Positions 36,701 through 48,861 of a stretch of DNA of 64,000 nt are shown one piece after another. The first letter of the stretch is position 1. Each line of letters begins with the position of its first letter. The notes below the pieces were generated by a model, which made no database searches, had not been told where the DNA came from, and worked only from the letters and a program-made list of their open reading frames with translations. The translations under genes and the position numbers were made by a program. The DNA is from Paragonimus westermani. Lineage: Eukaryota > Platyhelminthes > Trematoda > Plagiorchiida > Troglotrematidae. Where the stretch lies: assembly GCA_008508345.1 (NCBI GenBank), contig QNGE01003510.1:1-64000 (forward strand), written 5' to 3'.

Positions 36701-39700
36701 TCTGTGAACATGAGATTGAAAACCAAGTACACTCTTAGGATCCCACTCCGGTAGGATATGGCGAACCAAAAGTGATACTATGAAGCGTCACATTTGCATT
36801 TGGAATGTGGTGGCATCAGTGACGAGAAGAATTCGGGGACCGGTAGTTAAAGTTTGGTGGGCCGACAACCGCGAACATGGGAAGCAGGCCGGCAAAATCA
36901 CTTCTCAGTAAAACATAAAAAAGTTAACGTAAAAAGCCGCTTTAGTTAACTCTACTCAAGTGAGCACAGCGCAGAGTACAAGACCTTTTAGGATGCATGG
37001 ATGTTTTTGGATGGCGTGAGCAATTTCGACTATTAGTCACACATGCTCAATGAACCGTAATGAAGAGATGTTATTTCTCAAAAAGCGGCTATATGGCCAA
37101 GGAATTATGGTTTGACTAAATGAGCATGCAAACGAATTTCAGTGAGAGAATAGGACAGCTCTAAACTTGTCCACTTCGAGATTTAGGGATGGCATATGGT
37201 GTTCGCTTCTCGGCTTAAGGGCGGCTAATTCCGTTCAGTTGCGTAAACATTGCTATCCTCTGACTGAACTGTTCGTGAGGCAGACAAGCTAAACGCAGGG
37301 AGTTAGTAACAGCCGTAAAAAAGCTACCTTGTCGAGGGCGTTCCACTTTCAACCGCAACAAAACAGCTTGGTTGCAAAATTGCAGACGAGACTATGGAGA
37401 TATGTCTCATCCGCTTTCCCTCTGTAATCCTTAAACTATGGCTTATTCTACTCCCCAAGGTTGTACGATATTTGAGAAAATCAGGGTAAGTCACCGGTGT
37501 ATTGATGCTGGTGAAGATGAATAGACAAATGGCCACATCTTCAGCGGATTTTACCAGAAAACCAGTGTCCAGAAATCAAAAATTCGTTTAAAATGGAGTA
37601 GTTAGTAGTCGTAGAAGAGGCGGCCCGGGGAGATCGGAATACTTAAATTACTCACGTCAGTATAGTCCAACAACCTTAAAGTAAGGTGGTAATCACGTAC
37701 TCACCGAACTCAAGAGCTCCCGTAAGCGTTCTTTATTCTGCAATGAACGCAGACCAGGTGTATTTGGGCTGGAGACGTTGATAACTAGGTAATCTGCCAC
37801 ATTGCCAAATTTGGTTACTCCGGCGACAAAATCAGCAACAGGATCGGGGGATGTCTTGTTGCAACCTAGATTAACTCCAACGATGCCTCGACCTGTTTGA
37901 AACCCGCACCGCAATGAGGAATAGAAAGAGAGAGGACGAAAAGTATTGGGCAGGCAAGTTTAAAAATACAACAGCCAATTAAATGGTGTTCATGGGGAAG
38001 GGACGAGCTAATAATGGCTAGAGTTTAACATCGATAGATACCTTGTGTGGAACGATTAACACTGAAGGATCAGTTGACAGGAAAAAAATATGACGTTATG
38101 TGAGATGAGAGCATTAATTACAGCAGCACACTACCTAAACACAACGTATTGACCGTTATATAGCCAAATAACTTATGGGAGCCTAGGGTTATGGTGTTAT
38201 CATCTCTTCTTCACTGCGTATTAAGAGAGAACAATGAACAACAGGTATCCCGGCGGGTGGTTAAATCGGCACGCTACCTAATAAAAGGGGACTATTCTGA
38301 AAGAATTTATCATCAGTGTCCTTCTGAACACGTCGTTGGTACTAAACCTAGAAATTGCAAATATCAGAAACCGTTTTGCTGTTAAACGCACAAACGGGCT
38401 CACAATGAGCTTGGACTGGCAATTATTTGGGAGGTCGTGAGTATCAGGTACAATGAGTAGAACAGAGGAAAAATCCAATGAGTGTATACCGCGTTTGAGC
38501 ATGGGCATAAGCAGAGAAAAGGCACAAAGGTGAGAAAAGGCACATTAAAAGCAGCATATGAAAGTAACTGAACCAAAAACTAACAAGTGAACCGACACAG
38601 GCAATGTAAGTGAAATTCAACAGAAAAAAAATCCGAACACAACGATTGACGTGAATAGTGGAGTAATGGCGTCTAGCCCAAGGTAGTCCATCTCATTAGG
38701 TTCACAAGTGGGGCTGAATTTACAGCATACTTTCACACCGTTACAAAGTCAACTAACACACCTTCCCATGGTCGACCTTTGAGACGATGGTACACTGCTT
38801 CGTGTCCTTGGCTGTTGAAACCATACCTGAAGAGAAGTTAAGCAATGACAAACAAACAAAACGCGACAGTGGAACAGTCAACAGTTTTTATTTGCACACA
38901 CACACACACACACAAAACGCCATAGGCAGCAAAAAAGCATAACAAAACTAGAACTCTTAAAAGGTATAAATCTATTCGCTCAACCTTCACTTACGAATCA
39001 TGTCACGCCGATTAGCGATTAAAGGTCAGCAGTTTGAAGCCAAGCTTAGTGAGCAAGTGAATACCCAAAACAAGTGGACCTATGTTGTGTTACCATCTGC
39101 AGCCGAATCCACCTTTTCGTCGTTTGCCAATTATTATTATTATTTATTATTTGAATTATTATTATTGAATACATTATGTATTATAGTATGTACATAATAT
39201 ATAATATATATTATTATTCAGTAAACCGTTGTATAATGTATGCGATTCCCGAAGTGATTTGTTCGAACAAGCGACATCAGGAAATCACTAAGGCGTTTAT
39301 AAGGTAAGCCCAGTGGGTGTTTGTACCTCACAGGGCACATTGACTCCGCAGTTTCCAGGCGAGCTTGAAAACGAACATGTTCCACCACCTGGTTCGACTA
39401 TTTCATGAGATACAATAGATTAACAAATTCAATGAAACTGCTGGCACTTTAATCATGCTCTTACCAACATCCACACAGACTCCTTTCGATGGCATTCTCT
39501 TTGCGGCAATAACAATTGAAACAAGAACACTCATGGTGTCAAACGACCTTCACGTAACGTTGCTACGAAACACATGTCCAGGTGGGCGTACTGAATTCTG
39601 CGACACATCACATTTTAATGTGTCTCTAATATGCAAGTCTAGTTCCGTAAAAAAAAGGTTTATGCATCAATTAATCCCACAGTGAGAGTATTCGACCATA

Positions 39701-42700
39701 AACTTTTGTCACCACCAGTGGCTTGCGTTGAACCACCTGCGGTTCCACTCACAAGTCACGCATGCAATACAAATGCGAGAGGATGTCAATGAAGGGCGTG
39801 TGGTTGAAGGACTTGGCAATCCAGCTGGTCAATGCCAGTTACTCAGATGGTAACCAGTGTGTCTCGGAAACAATGAGTGGGGAAACTCCAATGACAGAAT
39901 CCAGGTCGAGAAAAAGGATGTTGAAAATAAATGAGAAATTTTAATAAGACAGTATCCATGCACACTGATCATGCTCACGCAAGTAGTCACAAAGTGTGAA
40001 AGTAGGGAACACCTCCGAATTGGACTACCTTGGTCCATGGCCGTAGTGAACTCATAAACACGGGTTTAAATATGATAATTCGACCGTGCCAGATATGGAT
40101 TCAATGGCAGGATAGTCGACGCAGTTGCTCATAAGAACGTGGCTGGAATTCAAATTCCACTTACGGTAAGAATTTGTAGAACAGACAGAATCTGGTAAAA
40201 GCGCGACCGGACTCGTATTCTTCTTTTTGAAAGTGATGGACTAAATAGTTCAAACGAAAATTGTGAGTGTTAATCAACTCGTACCAAACAAATCCTGATC
40301 GGTCGTGTTTGCACCGTCCGCCACACAGTGTACTGTTCAATGTGGCTACTGATATCCGAGAGGAATCCCGAAGCGATTAAGAGATAACGTGACCATCCAG
40401 ATCACTAGTTGGGAACACTTTGACATGGCAGAGTCGCAGCCAACGGCTAGCATATATCCGTAAAGTTGTTGACTCTTCTTTCTTCTTGATGCACTACTGT
40501 TTTCCTTCCCCATCCATTTTTCTTCTCATTATACGTGTACTTATTTAATAGTCCGCTACCCTGTGGACCATTGTTAGAAACAACGGCAGCCCGAGTCGTA
40601 CTGCTTAGAGGTGCGGATGAAAGTAGAAAAGGATGATGATAATGATCGAACCAAACCCGCTGTCACTTGAGTGTCCAATTCACAGACCCATCGATACCTC
40701 GAACTGAACAATCAAAGAGCTAAATGGTTATATTAGAACTTTTTCCAAACGATGCAACATAGCATAGCGGAAGGGGATTCACATAATCGTGATCTCTGCC
40801 TCTGATTACACAACTATAAAAGGAAAAATGCGTGCGAATTAGGTTAAGACCAAACTGTACACCTCATTCGGCTGTATACACTTCTTATTGTTTAGAACCG
40901 AAAAGGCAAGTTTATGTGATAAACTATGACAACCTAACATACTTAATACCGTTTTACTAACTATGTAGTAATCTTGGCTGATCAAGCGGTAGTCAGTTGC
41001 CAAACTATCAGGTGGCGTCCAATTTACCCCTCGGCATCATGATGTTAGTTCACTAAACTAATGGAAAATCAGGCACATGAAAAAGGCACTCCGATCCAAT
41101 TAAGGACGCACTGTGACGGCAAGCCGCGAACTGATTCTATCATGGGTAATCAATGGTCGTGGCTCCAAGGCTCCTTTTGGTTTGATCACAAATACAGATC
41201 CCCGAAATAGGGAAGTGAATGTATCTATTAAGATCACAGTATGCTCAGTCTGTCAACAGGGTAATAATTCCACAACAAATTTGCCGGGAATTAATCACTT
41301 TTATGTGTGTACACCAGGTATGTACGATATCACTCCTCTGTTCAATCTTTCAGGAGATAACAGATTGAGAGATGCACCTGAAGGATTCAATGAGCTCGGT
41401 AGGCAGTTCTTTTCTCGGCACTAAGTAGTCCGACATGGAGTATGCGGGTTACAATGTTTGGCTTACAATACCGTCAAACATATTCGGACCACGCTGAACT
41501 GAATGAATGACCGGCCTAGTCTGTTCAAGATGACTCGTCTATCTACTGTGGCCTCAATTTTAGCTCCGATATTTGCTGTTCATGGGAATCGATTTTAATC
41601 CGTTCAGACCAGGTTGCTCCGTCGTGAATCAAAGGATTTTGTAGGAAGGAAGGGTTTATAGGGCAGAAAGCTATGTCAGCGGAATACACATTAAATTTAT
41701 TCAGAAGTGAACTAACTCGTTTAAATTCGGTGCACATTCACACATTCGTTTCAGCAACTTGACCTGAAGGCGGAAAAATGTCAACACATGAATGAGTACA
41801 AGCAGAATGCCGAGGCTTAGTCGGTGGTGTGGATGGCCGTTTAGACTGCTGTTAGAGGTGCTCAACCCAGCGTCCTAAACGTAGTTACAATGAACAGGCG
41901 CACCACTGGCTTTGCAGATTACATCGTTCACATCCAACTTCTTGCTATCAACTGTTCGAATGAGATTTTTAAACCATAGTGACGTAGGTCAAATTCCAGT
42001 GGATATGCAGTAAAAGTGTTGGAACTCAACATAAGGGTCTAAATAACTGGTTAGTACAAAAAACTTTATGCGATGAACGCGCATAGCTTAAAAATCGACA
42101 AATGGATTAATGGCAACACTTGGGAATAGTACTTGATGTCTAAACTGACAAGTATACTCAGACAGGTCGTGTGAATGGACGTCAAGTGGACTAAAATGAA
42201 GCCGGTGGTGTAGGTTTGGTGCCGGCAGTGTCATCCGCGAAATCGTTTAGTGAAATACTGTTGGCCTAGAGATATTCATGGCTTACACAAACAAAGTGAA
42301 CGGTTTCCTGCAAACGTGCGTAAACAATCTCATATGGCCTAGCAGAGCGTCTGATATACTGCTGCGAAAACAAATGGGCGGTGGAGATCGAAGGTGATTG
42401 TGTGCCAATGACCAAACGGAAGTGACCACGCAGCCAGGACATTGATGCTAGTCGTGTTCCTGCTGCATTACCAGCGATGGGTAGTGCTTACGACGTCGCA
42501 AGGTCTGATACCGGTTGAGACTTGCAGTAGCAGGAACTGCACCCGTGTGGATGCGTGACAGAGAGTACCTCTGGGTCGGTCCTGAATGTTGTGTCGGAAA
42601 TAACACTAGGAGCACTTCGGTACGTCCAATAAATGGTCCATGCCAGAAATCGATGAATGAGTGCTGAGATGCCTGACCTCGTGCGGAAACAACCTATAAA

Positions 42701-45352
42701 TAACTGATGCTGTGGCAAGCGTTAATGGTTCGAGATGTTTAACCCGAGATGTGTACTGTGCTGTCTATGACTGTGAGAGCTAAACCGTTGGAAAGATATC
42801 TGAGGGATGGCTAATAAAACCAGAGCTACTAGATTTGTTGACCCGTGAACACTAAACTAGGCCAGATGCTGAGTCACTGAGTTGATCACAAGGTGGCGAG
42901 AGGATTCGGGGTTAAGATAGGTCAGTAAGACCGTGTTGGCTACTGAGTCCCTTGCTAAAGTAGACTAAGCTGCGGGAAGCTGTTAGGTAAATGTACGAGG
43001 CGACCATCGCGAATCGAGACGATGGCATTTTCCGCGGAGACGCTAAACAGTCGTATGCATAATTAGTGACGATGGCGCGTACAAGAAACGATCTCAAATG
43101 GGTTGAAATCTGCAACCATGCACGCGGTGCGTAGAACACATGCAAGTGAAAACTACCGAAAACCTATGGAAATACTTAGGCTTGAGAGATTAATTTTTTG
43201 ATGGTGATGAAAATGTGTGCCTGGTCAGAGGTGCAGGTTGAATGCGTACACATCGTTAGACACGTGGTTGGCAACTGAAGCAACCGAATGGGCGGGGATT
43301 GTAAGGCGACGAAATGGTTGCGAACAGTGAAAATCGAGCATCAGTAACCGTGCGTATTACCTGTTGCTACACAAAAAAATTATAAGACGAAACACGTGTG
43401 AAATATGAACGTGGATACGTCTGAGACTAGTGAAAATAAATGACGCGTATGATAAAATCGGTAACGACACTGAAAATAATTGGTGAACGCAGCTAAATCA
43501 GGGTTCAGCGAAATGATACGCGTAGTATAGGCTGAGGCGACTTGACAAGAAGGAATGGACTCACCAATTGGTGCTATGAGTGCATGTGAAAATGCGCCGA
43601 AAGAAAGGGTTGAGAACGTGGTCACCAATTCGTAATGGTACACCGGAAATGAAGAGTTCGGAGAAGGAATGCTCATAAATGGGGTTCGACGAGGCGTGAT
43701 GATGACCAAAAGAAAGGCGGGAATCAGAAGTGCTAAAAGAAAATGGACTACTAGTAAGGCCTACCAATTCGTAGTGGATAAGTGGGTATGCGCTCGACCT
43801 TTGTCCACTAACAGTTTACAACGCCTTTCCTGGAAAGCAGTGGAAATGTGGTCGCAACAGGCATCGAATTAAGAGAATGCGCTAAGGTTTGAGAACAAAC
43901 CGAATATTTCCAACGATGTTTGGAAATATGATAAGTAGCCAATTCTAGCCTAATCTTGGACCAACGGCAACAACCCGGAAAAGAGAAGCGCGGCATGAGC
44001 TGCAGACTTAGGAATTTTCGCACTACAGAAGGCAGAATACTTCCAGATTGCCCAGGCAGATGAAGGGGGTTAGCTTGAGAGGCTCCACCCGGAACCTTTG
44101 GTTCAAAAGAAACCTAACCAACAAAGCGTTGGGGGCAGGCAACCAGTAGTGGTTCGGTTCCTATGCCCTTCGGATGAACTTCATTCATGCAGGACGACTA
44201 ATGCACCCTGCAGGAGGTTGCGACAGAAGCAGCGCAGCAGTTTGATGGTTCATCAATGAAGGCGAATTTGATGTCGTAGATCTACCCAATGAGAGTCCAA
44301 GACCGACAGAGCTGTTGAGACGCATGCCTCCTGTTGTGGGAAGCCAGTGACCACATTGGTTCGCGCGTTATTCGAATGGGGTGCAACCGTTCAATGTGGC
44401 CGGCGCATCTTATCTACCGGCTGGAGCCGGTGATCGCCAAGGTGTTTGCTAATGGATCTCAGTGTGGAGTTAAAATCGTGGATCTAAATAATTCGCTACT
44501 CAGCGTGTGCTTTCTGTGAAATGAGTCTTATATATAGAGACTGATCAGAAGATCTGTAAAGAAGGTTCTCTGAGGAAACAAAGACTGTTCGAAAAGAAGT
44601 ATCCGGTGATGAGGGGACGAGTTACTCATGAGAGTGCCTCAATATCTCTTCCCAGTCGCTGCCGTAACTTGTGCAATGAGTTAATATCACATGAACAGTC
44701 CTGTATAAACGTGTCCTACGGAGGAGAAACAACCGAGAAGTATCGTTAGCTCAAAAATTATTTCGTCCTTTTAAAAGGAACGTTAAGTATAATTCAGCAC
44801 TGCGATTAGTATTGCATGTACAGCAGAAACGGCGTGGCTAAAAACGGATCGTGCAAACGGACATCTCCGAAATGCCTTTCAATGCAAGATTTCGCACGTG
44901 AAAAATACAGATGGGGGAAAGAAAACATACCGATTAATGACTGCTTCCCGTTCTTTCCAACGAAACACACGGGGGCGTGAGTTGCCTGGTTGAGGATGTG
45001 GTGTCACCGTGCCAACTTCCACGTGAGAGAAGCCGGATTTTAATAAACCCATCACAGCTTCCCCGTCTTTATCAAATCCAGCCGCAACACCAACTGGGTG
45101 AGCAAATTTAAGACCGAACACAGTGCGTTGCAGACCTTGGAATGCATCAAACGATTTTTGTGGAACAAGTCCGTATTGTAAAGCACGCACGGCCAGCATG
45201 TGCGCTTTTTCTCCGTCCGGAACAAGCAGATGTAGTGCTGGCATTGCTACTTCTCTGTAGAACCGCTCGTTTCCTGAGTACATCGCCTCAGCTGTGAAAA
45301 TGCCCAGCCCCAAACCCAGAATAGCCGCAGTAGACTTAAGTTTGCTGGTCAT
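30354..45352 (-). CDS. DHODH: Dihydroorotate dehydrogenase (quinone), mitochondrial, class 2
   Basis: It oxidises dihydroorotate to orotate in pyrimidine synthesis and passes electrons to ubiquinone at the inner mitochondrial membrane. Exons on the minus strand are 45352-44931, 38826-38762, 37892-37705, 32564-32451 and 30719-30354. They join with GT/AG introns in phases 2, 1, 0 and 0 to give 1155 bases (384 residues; human is 395). Residues 8-24 form a hydrophobic membrane helix. EKAHMLAVR holds the quinone-site His (H51). [11 protein letters not shown] and [18 protein letters not shown] bind FMN. NVSSPNT supplies the class 2 catalytic Ser (S204). LLKISPD carries an FMN-contacting Lys (K242), and [15 protein letters not shown] and GASLVQLYT complete the barrel. 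No stop, frameshift or missing key residue. The Met at 45352 is the only sensible start. Confidence 0.97.
32451..32564 (-). CDS. DHODH: DHODH exon 4 (114 bases)
   Basis: Residues 226-263. Acceptor CGATCACAG, donor CCGTCG then GTAAGT, both phase 0. It encodes [13 protein letters not shown], the strand carrying the FMN-contacting Lys242. The exon is too short to stand out as an open frame; it was found by the family order. Confidence 0.95.
33095..33385. mobile_element. Foldback MITE-like element, copy A (in DHODH intron 3)
   Basis: Two arms of about 95-100 bases (about 33110-33210 and 33270-33375) are imperfect reverse complements. The left arm's GAACATCA, GCATTCCCA and CCCCTTTTGAA-AGAAGCAC blocks are mirrored in the right arm. 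The inner part can form another hairpin (GAGCTCCAGC region). There is no open frame. The structure matches a non-autonomous foldback or MITE element. Two related copies lie at about 35915 and 36339 in the same intron. Confidence 0.7.
34133..34366. mobile_element. Small element with 12-bp flanking direct repeats and internal inverted repeat
   Basis: The 12-mer ATATCGAGTGTA occurs at 34133-34144 and 34355-34366, as expected of a target-site duplication around a 210-base insertion. Inside is a perfect 23-bp inverted repeat (34219-34241 with 34327-34349). The segment between the arms contains CTGAGGA, a stem and GAAACG, resembling part of a hammerhead core. It lies in DHODH intron 3. No family recognised. 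Confidence 0.5.
35915..36130. mobile_element. Foldback MITE-like element, copy B (partial)
   Basis: It matches the left arm and centre of copy A: ATTTTGGTTT, ATCGCAGCTGTCC, AGAAAAGAAGC, then GAGTGGAACTCCAGT in the right half. The outer part of its right arm is lost. Confidence 0.55.
36339..36505. mobile_element. Foldback MITE-like element, copy C (centre deleted)
   Basis: It keeps both outer arms, which meet directly: TTACTGATGAGTAGTA and CTGAACATCAC at the left, AAGTCTATGGGAATGC and TTTATACTC at the right, with the central hairpin of copy A missing. Loss of a palindrome centre is typical of replication slippage across a hairpin. Confidence 0.55.
37705..37892 (-). CDS. DHODH: DHODH exon 3
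   Basis: Residues 164-225, with the first two bases completing Gly163. It encodes [10 protein letters not shown] and [14 protein letters not shown], including the catalytic base Ser204. Acceptor TTTCAAACAG; donor TTCG then GTGAGT, phase 0. Confidence 0.96.
38762..38826 (-). CDS. DHODH: DHODH exon 2 (65 bases)
   Basis: A small exon that is not visible as a long open frame. The acceptor is CTTCTCTTCAG. It encodes [18 protein letters not shown], matching the family's RYGFNS substrate-site motif; the Asn contacts orotate. The donor is GGAAG then GTGTGT, phase 1. Reading it restores the frame between exons 1 and 3. Confidence 0.95.
38895..38914. repeat. (CA)10 microsatellite in DHODH intron 1
   Basis: Ten uninterrupted CA units about 70 bases upstream (gene sense) of the exon 2 acceptor. 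Confidence 0.95.
39130..39220. repeat. ATT/AT-rich low-complexity tract in DHODH intron 1
   Basis: A tract of TTA/ATT triplets passing into ATATAAT repeats. No coding content. Confidence 0.9.
42901..43070. repeat. Dispersed repeat, copy 2
   Basis: Second copy of the repeat at 21601-21773, in the same orientation, inside DHODH intron 1 (antisense to the gene). Both copies end at AATTAGTGAC, and the flanks differ on both sides. Confidence 0.8.
44931..45352 (-). CDS. DHODH: DHODH exon 1
   Basis: Residues 1-140 and two bases of codon 141. It holds the membrane helix, the quinone tunnel and the first FMN-binding loops ([17 protein letters not shown]). The donor is AATCG then GTATGT. The split Arg codon is completed by the first G of exon 2. 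Confidence 0.96.
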
Positions 45353-46460
45353 TATTGGTACAACCTAAAATTCGCTACAAGAAACCGCAAAAGTAAATGC
45401 CACGAGTAGTTAATGTGCACAGGCTGTGACCATCCTTAATATCAGCAACCACAATCAACAACAAGTGGCAAAATCATTTAATCAAATCCTACCCAGTTAG
45501 GGGTGTGTTCGATGCATTTACACCACTTTGATCACGTCAATAACGTGCGTCGTCCCGTTTTTGAATTCGAAAAGGACCCGGGCACCACCAGTCAGTAGGA
45601 TTTGAACTCAGGACTGAGCTGTAGGTCAAGGAGTGAATAGATGACGCCAGAATTCGTCTGCTTACGAGAACCATAGAGAGTATGCATCTATCAATTTTGC
45701 GACCACTTCTGAGTGACACACCAATCTACTGCTACTACCACTACTGCTACTACTATTACTACTACTGCTACTACAAAAAGCCGTACAACCGGCAGTCCAC
45801 GGCCTACGTAGGCAGCCTCATTCACGGGAACTTGACCACCTTATTATACTGCCTCTTACCTATTCATTCGCAACGACCCTCAGCTTGCTTCTCATCCACA
45901 AATACTTGGGGGACCACATACTAGCGCGTCGTTTCCTATATAATCCTTCCAGCCTAGTCATTGTTCGCCTCGGAAATCGGGCGCATGGTAACATGTTAAA
46001 ATGAGTTCACCGACAGGGCTAGCTGCCATGCTTGGTTCTACCGAAATCTTCCTTTAAAGAAGGCAGCCATGACTCCAAACGTGTCCTTCCTCGAGCAGAC
46101 ACCTCATCAACACAGGTCATACTCGACTACTTCCGGGATTAGATACATTGACTACATTAACCCAGACGCTCCTTACCAGCGGGCAACCAGTGCAAACAAC
46201 ACAGGTTTGCTTGATAACAATGAGCACGCGTGATCTATGACATAAAACTAGCGCATAGTCGAAGCAATCGTACACAAGTTGACCATTCATAACTTTGCCG
46301 TTTTTTTAATACTCGTTCCTATCAACCACTTCACCCTAAGGATAAACACGTTTTTACTCAGTTAACTAAGTCGACGTACAACTCTGTCGAGTAGACCTAA
46401 CACTCAGCACTTGAGAGGAATTTACTTAGCACGTACTGATTATTCCCACTGAGGATTCAC
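45353..46460. other. Region upstream of DHODH
   Basis: It holds the promoter side of DHODH (transcription to the left) and no other recognisable gene. I see no clear TATA box just upstream of the start codon. It contains a CTA/CTG microsatellite at 45727-45776. Near 45590-45625 the minus strand has a B-box-like GAGTTCAAATCC, possibly a SINE remnant, but I see no matching A-box. Confidence 0.5.
45727..45776. repeat. Imperfect (CTA/CTG)n microsatellite
   Basis: About 16 triplets of CTA with CTG, CCA and TTA variants, about 375 bases upstream of the DHODH start codon. Confidence 0.9.
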
Positions 46461-48245
46461 CACCATCATTATCACCTCAGACAGCAAAACATCAGTGGTT
46501 CACATTGACGCTTAAATGCCATACAGCCATGAAGAGAATAAAAACAAGCTCTCTATAGGAAGACAGAAAAAAAGAGGACGGGAAGGTACTGGACCACTAA
46601 ACACTAGCTAAGTATGTATGCGAACACACGACACCAAGGTGCCTACACCTTGCAAACAAACGACCGAACTGAAAGTGAACGTAAGACGTTGTCAGCAAGA
46701 CAGATTCATCAGGGCTTTTACTGCCCCGCGTCATTGAATACACTCACATTACGGACAAACCGGACAAACAACAACATTCACCCCAGTGAGCTCGGTTGGT
46801 CGCAGTCTCACTCCAAGTCTCCAGTCACCAACTCTGAGAGTCACGAGGGCCCCAGCCCACGAGGTAAATCCCATCTACAGCGACAAACTCCTTCGTGAAC
46901 AATTTTACCCCCCTACGCCAGGTCACAATCTGCCCACCTCACACCTTACGCCAGTCGGCCGCAGCGTCAGCAAACAGTGCTCGGTGCGGTAGGCAACTAG
47001 CTGGCATCCTTGATACATGGCCTAACCACCTAAGTCTGTGCGAATGTGCGGACCAAACAAAAGAACCCATTTGACAACCAGTGTTAAACACCCGCCTCCT
47101 AAACACTCCTCGTTACTTACTCGCTGGTGCCACCCAATAAGAGCGATCGAACGCAAACATCGGTGGTCCAATACCTGAAAACGGTACACGTCTTCCACCA
47201 TGAACGACCATGTTTCATTGCCGTGAAGTAATACAACCCTCACTGTCGTCCTAGATATAGGACCCTTCAGCGACAGAAATATACCTCTCCATCGCCAGAG
47301 GTGTCCCGGAATAGCGAATGCCACCCTAGCCTTGGAGATACGCGCTTCTATTTCATTCCCCACAACCTCGACGACCCCGATGCAGCTTACCAGGTACAAA
47401 AACCCGTCAACAACTCCCATGGCGCCATTATCTAACAATGTACCCACGTAATCACAACAATCATGCAGAAGTACTCTGCATTTTGAGGCTGCAAAGCTCA
47501 TTTCGAAGTACTTAGCATAACGCGGAATAGCATCCAACATTGCTTACACTGCCCGAACAGTTGTCAAACAGCAACACCACGCCGTCAGCACAAGCAAGAC
47601 CAGTCTGTCTCTCACCAGGTAAAAGGTCCATGCCCGCATCTTGTGACAATCCTCTAGTATTTCGTCCATGACAAAACTGAACAAAAATGATAAAAGTAGG
47701 CAACCTTGACGTACGCCGCTCCTGGAGTTGAAACTCTTAGACAGTTCACAGTAAACCCTAGTCCCAGCTGAAGTATGCGAATAAAGCGCCGACAGTACGT
47801 TCACATACTTGGTCGACACCCCTGCGTTTAAGCGACTCTAAATGTGTGGATCGGCCCACCGAATGGAATGCGCATACATAGTCGACAATACGGCAATTGT
47901 TGGTCAGGAGTAAACGACGCTGCTCCAGAATTTGACGGAGAGTAAAAGTGTGATCTATACATTTCCGCTCAGGGCAAAACCCTGCCCGTTAATCCCTAAC
48001 GCTTGCCTCCTGAACTACAGCGAGTCGACGAAGTATAATGGACGCCAGAATCCTAGAAATGACAGGGCCAAACTAATTCCCCTATCGTTTTTGCCAACCG
48101 AGGTTGCTAGCGAACCACACACTGAAGTTAGAGCATTAACATCACGTGTCAGGAGGAGGTTGTCTCTTGTACCCGACCACTCCAATCCCGTTATGAGCAA
48201 GCGCAACATCATAACTTTCTCCGAAATACCCCGATACACGGTTCA
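46461..48245 (-). mobile_element. RTE-type LINE, 5'-truncated, RT decayed
   Basis: Minus-strand reverse transcriptase pieces in order: VSTKYVNVLSALYSHTSAGT, SGVRQGCLLLSFLFSFVMDE, LPGERQTGLACADGVVLLFD, ISKARVAFAIPGHLWRWR and VLDHRCLRSIALIGWHQRVS. The RT active site (YADD in the family) reads CADG at 47581-47592, so it is inactive. Stops and frameshifts divide the frame. The 3' untranslated end (about 46461-46990) matches the tails at 25882, 56245 and 60518. The tail's low-coordinate end carries CATCATTATC triplets. RTE is the likely clade; a related LINE cannot be excluded. Confidence 0.85.
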
Positions 48246-48861
48246 TTCACCCATCACCGTGTGGCTGGCCTAGCAATTCATGTCATACACAGTGTTCCGC
48301 AAGAGAGAATACTTACTGGAAAGAAAAAACAACGCCGGTTCGCGCTATGTATCATTAGTATTACCAGTCGTTTAGGGTTAATACCCCCAAAATAATGCCT
48401 TGTCAATACTGTACACCCTTTATGGTGATAATACGAACGGTACGGTGTTCTGAATTCGCTTCATGAGTGACATGGTGCTTACTTCAGTAGAGCCGCCTGG
48501 AAGCGAATTATCGGAGTGAATCTCCCATAGTAAGCTTAATGACACCGGCAGAAGGGAAACCGTTGGCAAAAGTTAAGGGTCCGCAAGTGACTCTCCTCCC
48601 GATTACACCAGCTGTCCGGAATTTAGCAACCGTCAATCCATTCGAAAATGTATGCATGGTGGGTTCGCCGCTCCTCCAGGAAAGACAAGTTATAGAACAG
48701 ATATGCCATCAAACAGGTTGTCGATACTAAGAATGGGACGGAAAATGACGTTAGCTATCATCAAAATGATAGGTGGAATTCCATTCCTACCCTTAAGCAA
48801 AAAAATTACTGATCGAATCATTTGAAGCAATTTGTTCCTTTTATGAACTTGAGTAAGGCAA

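Noticed and set aside
45590..45660. B-box-like GAGTTCAAATCC on the minus strand, possible SINE
   Set aside because: No A-box at the right distance and no second copy seen in the window.
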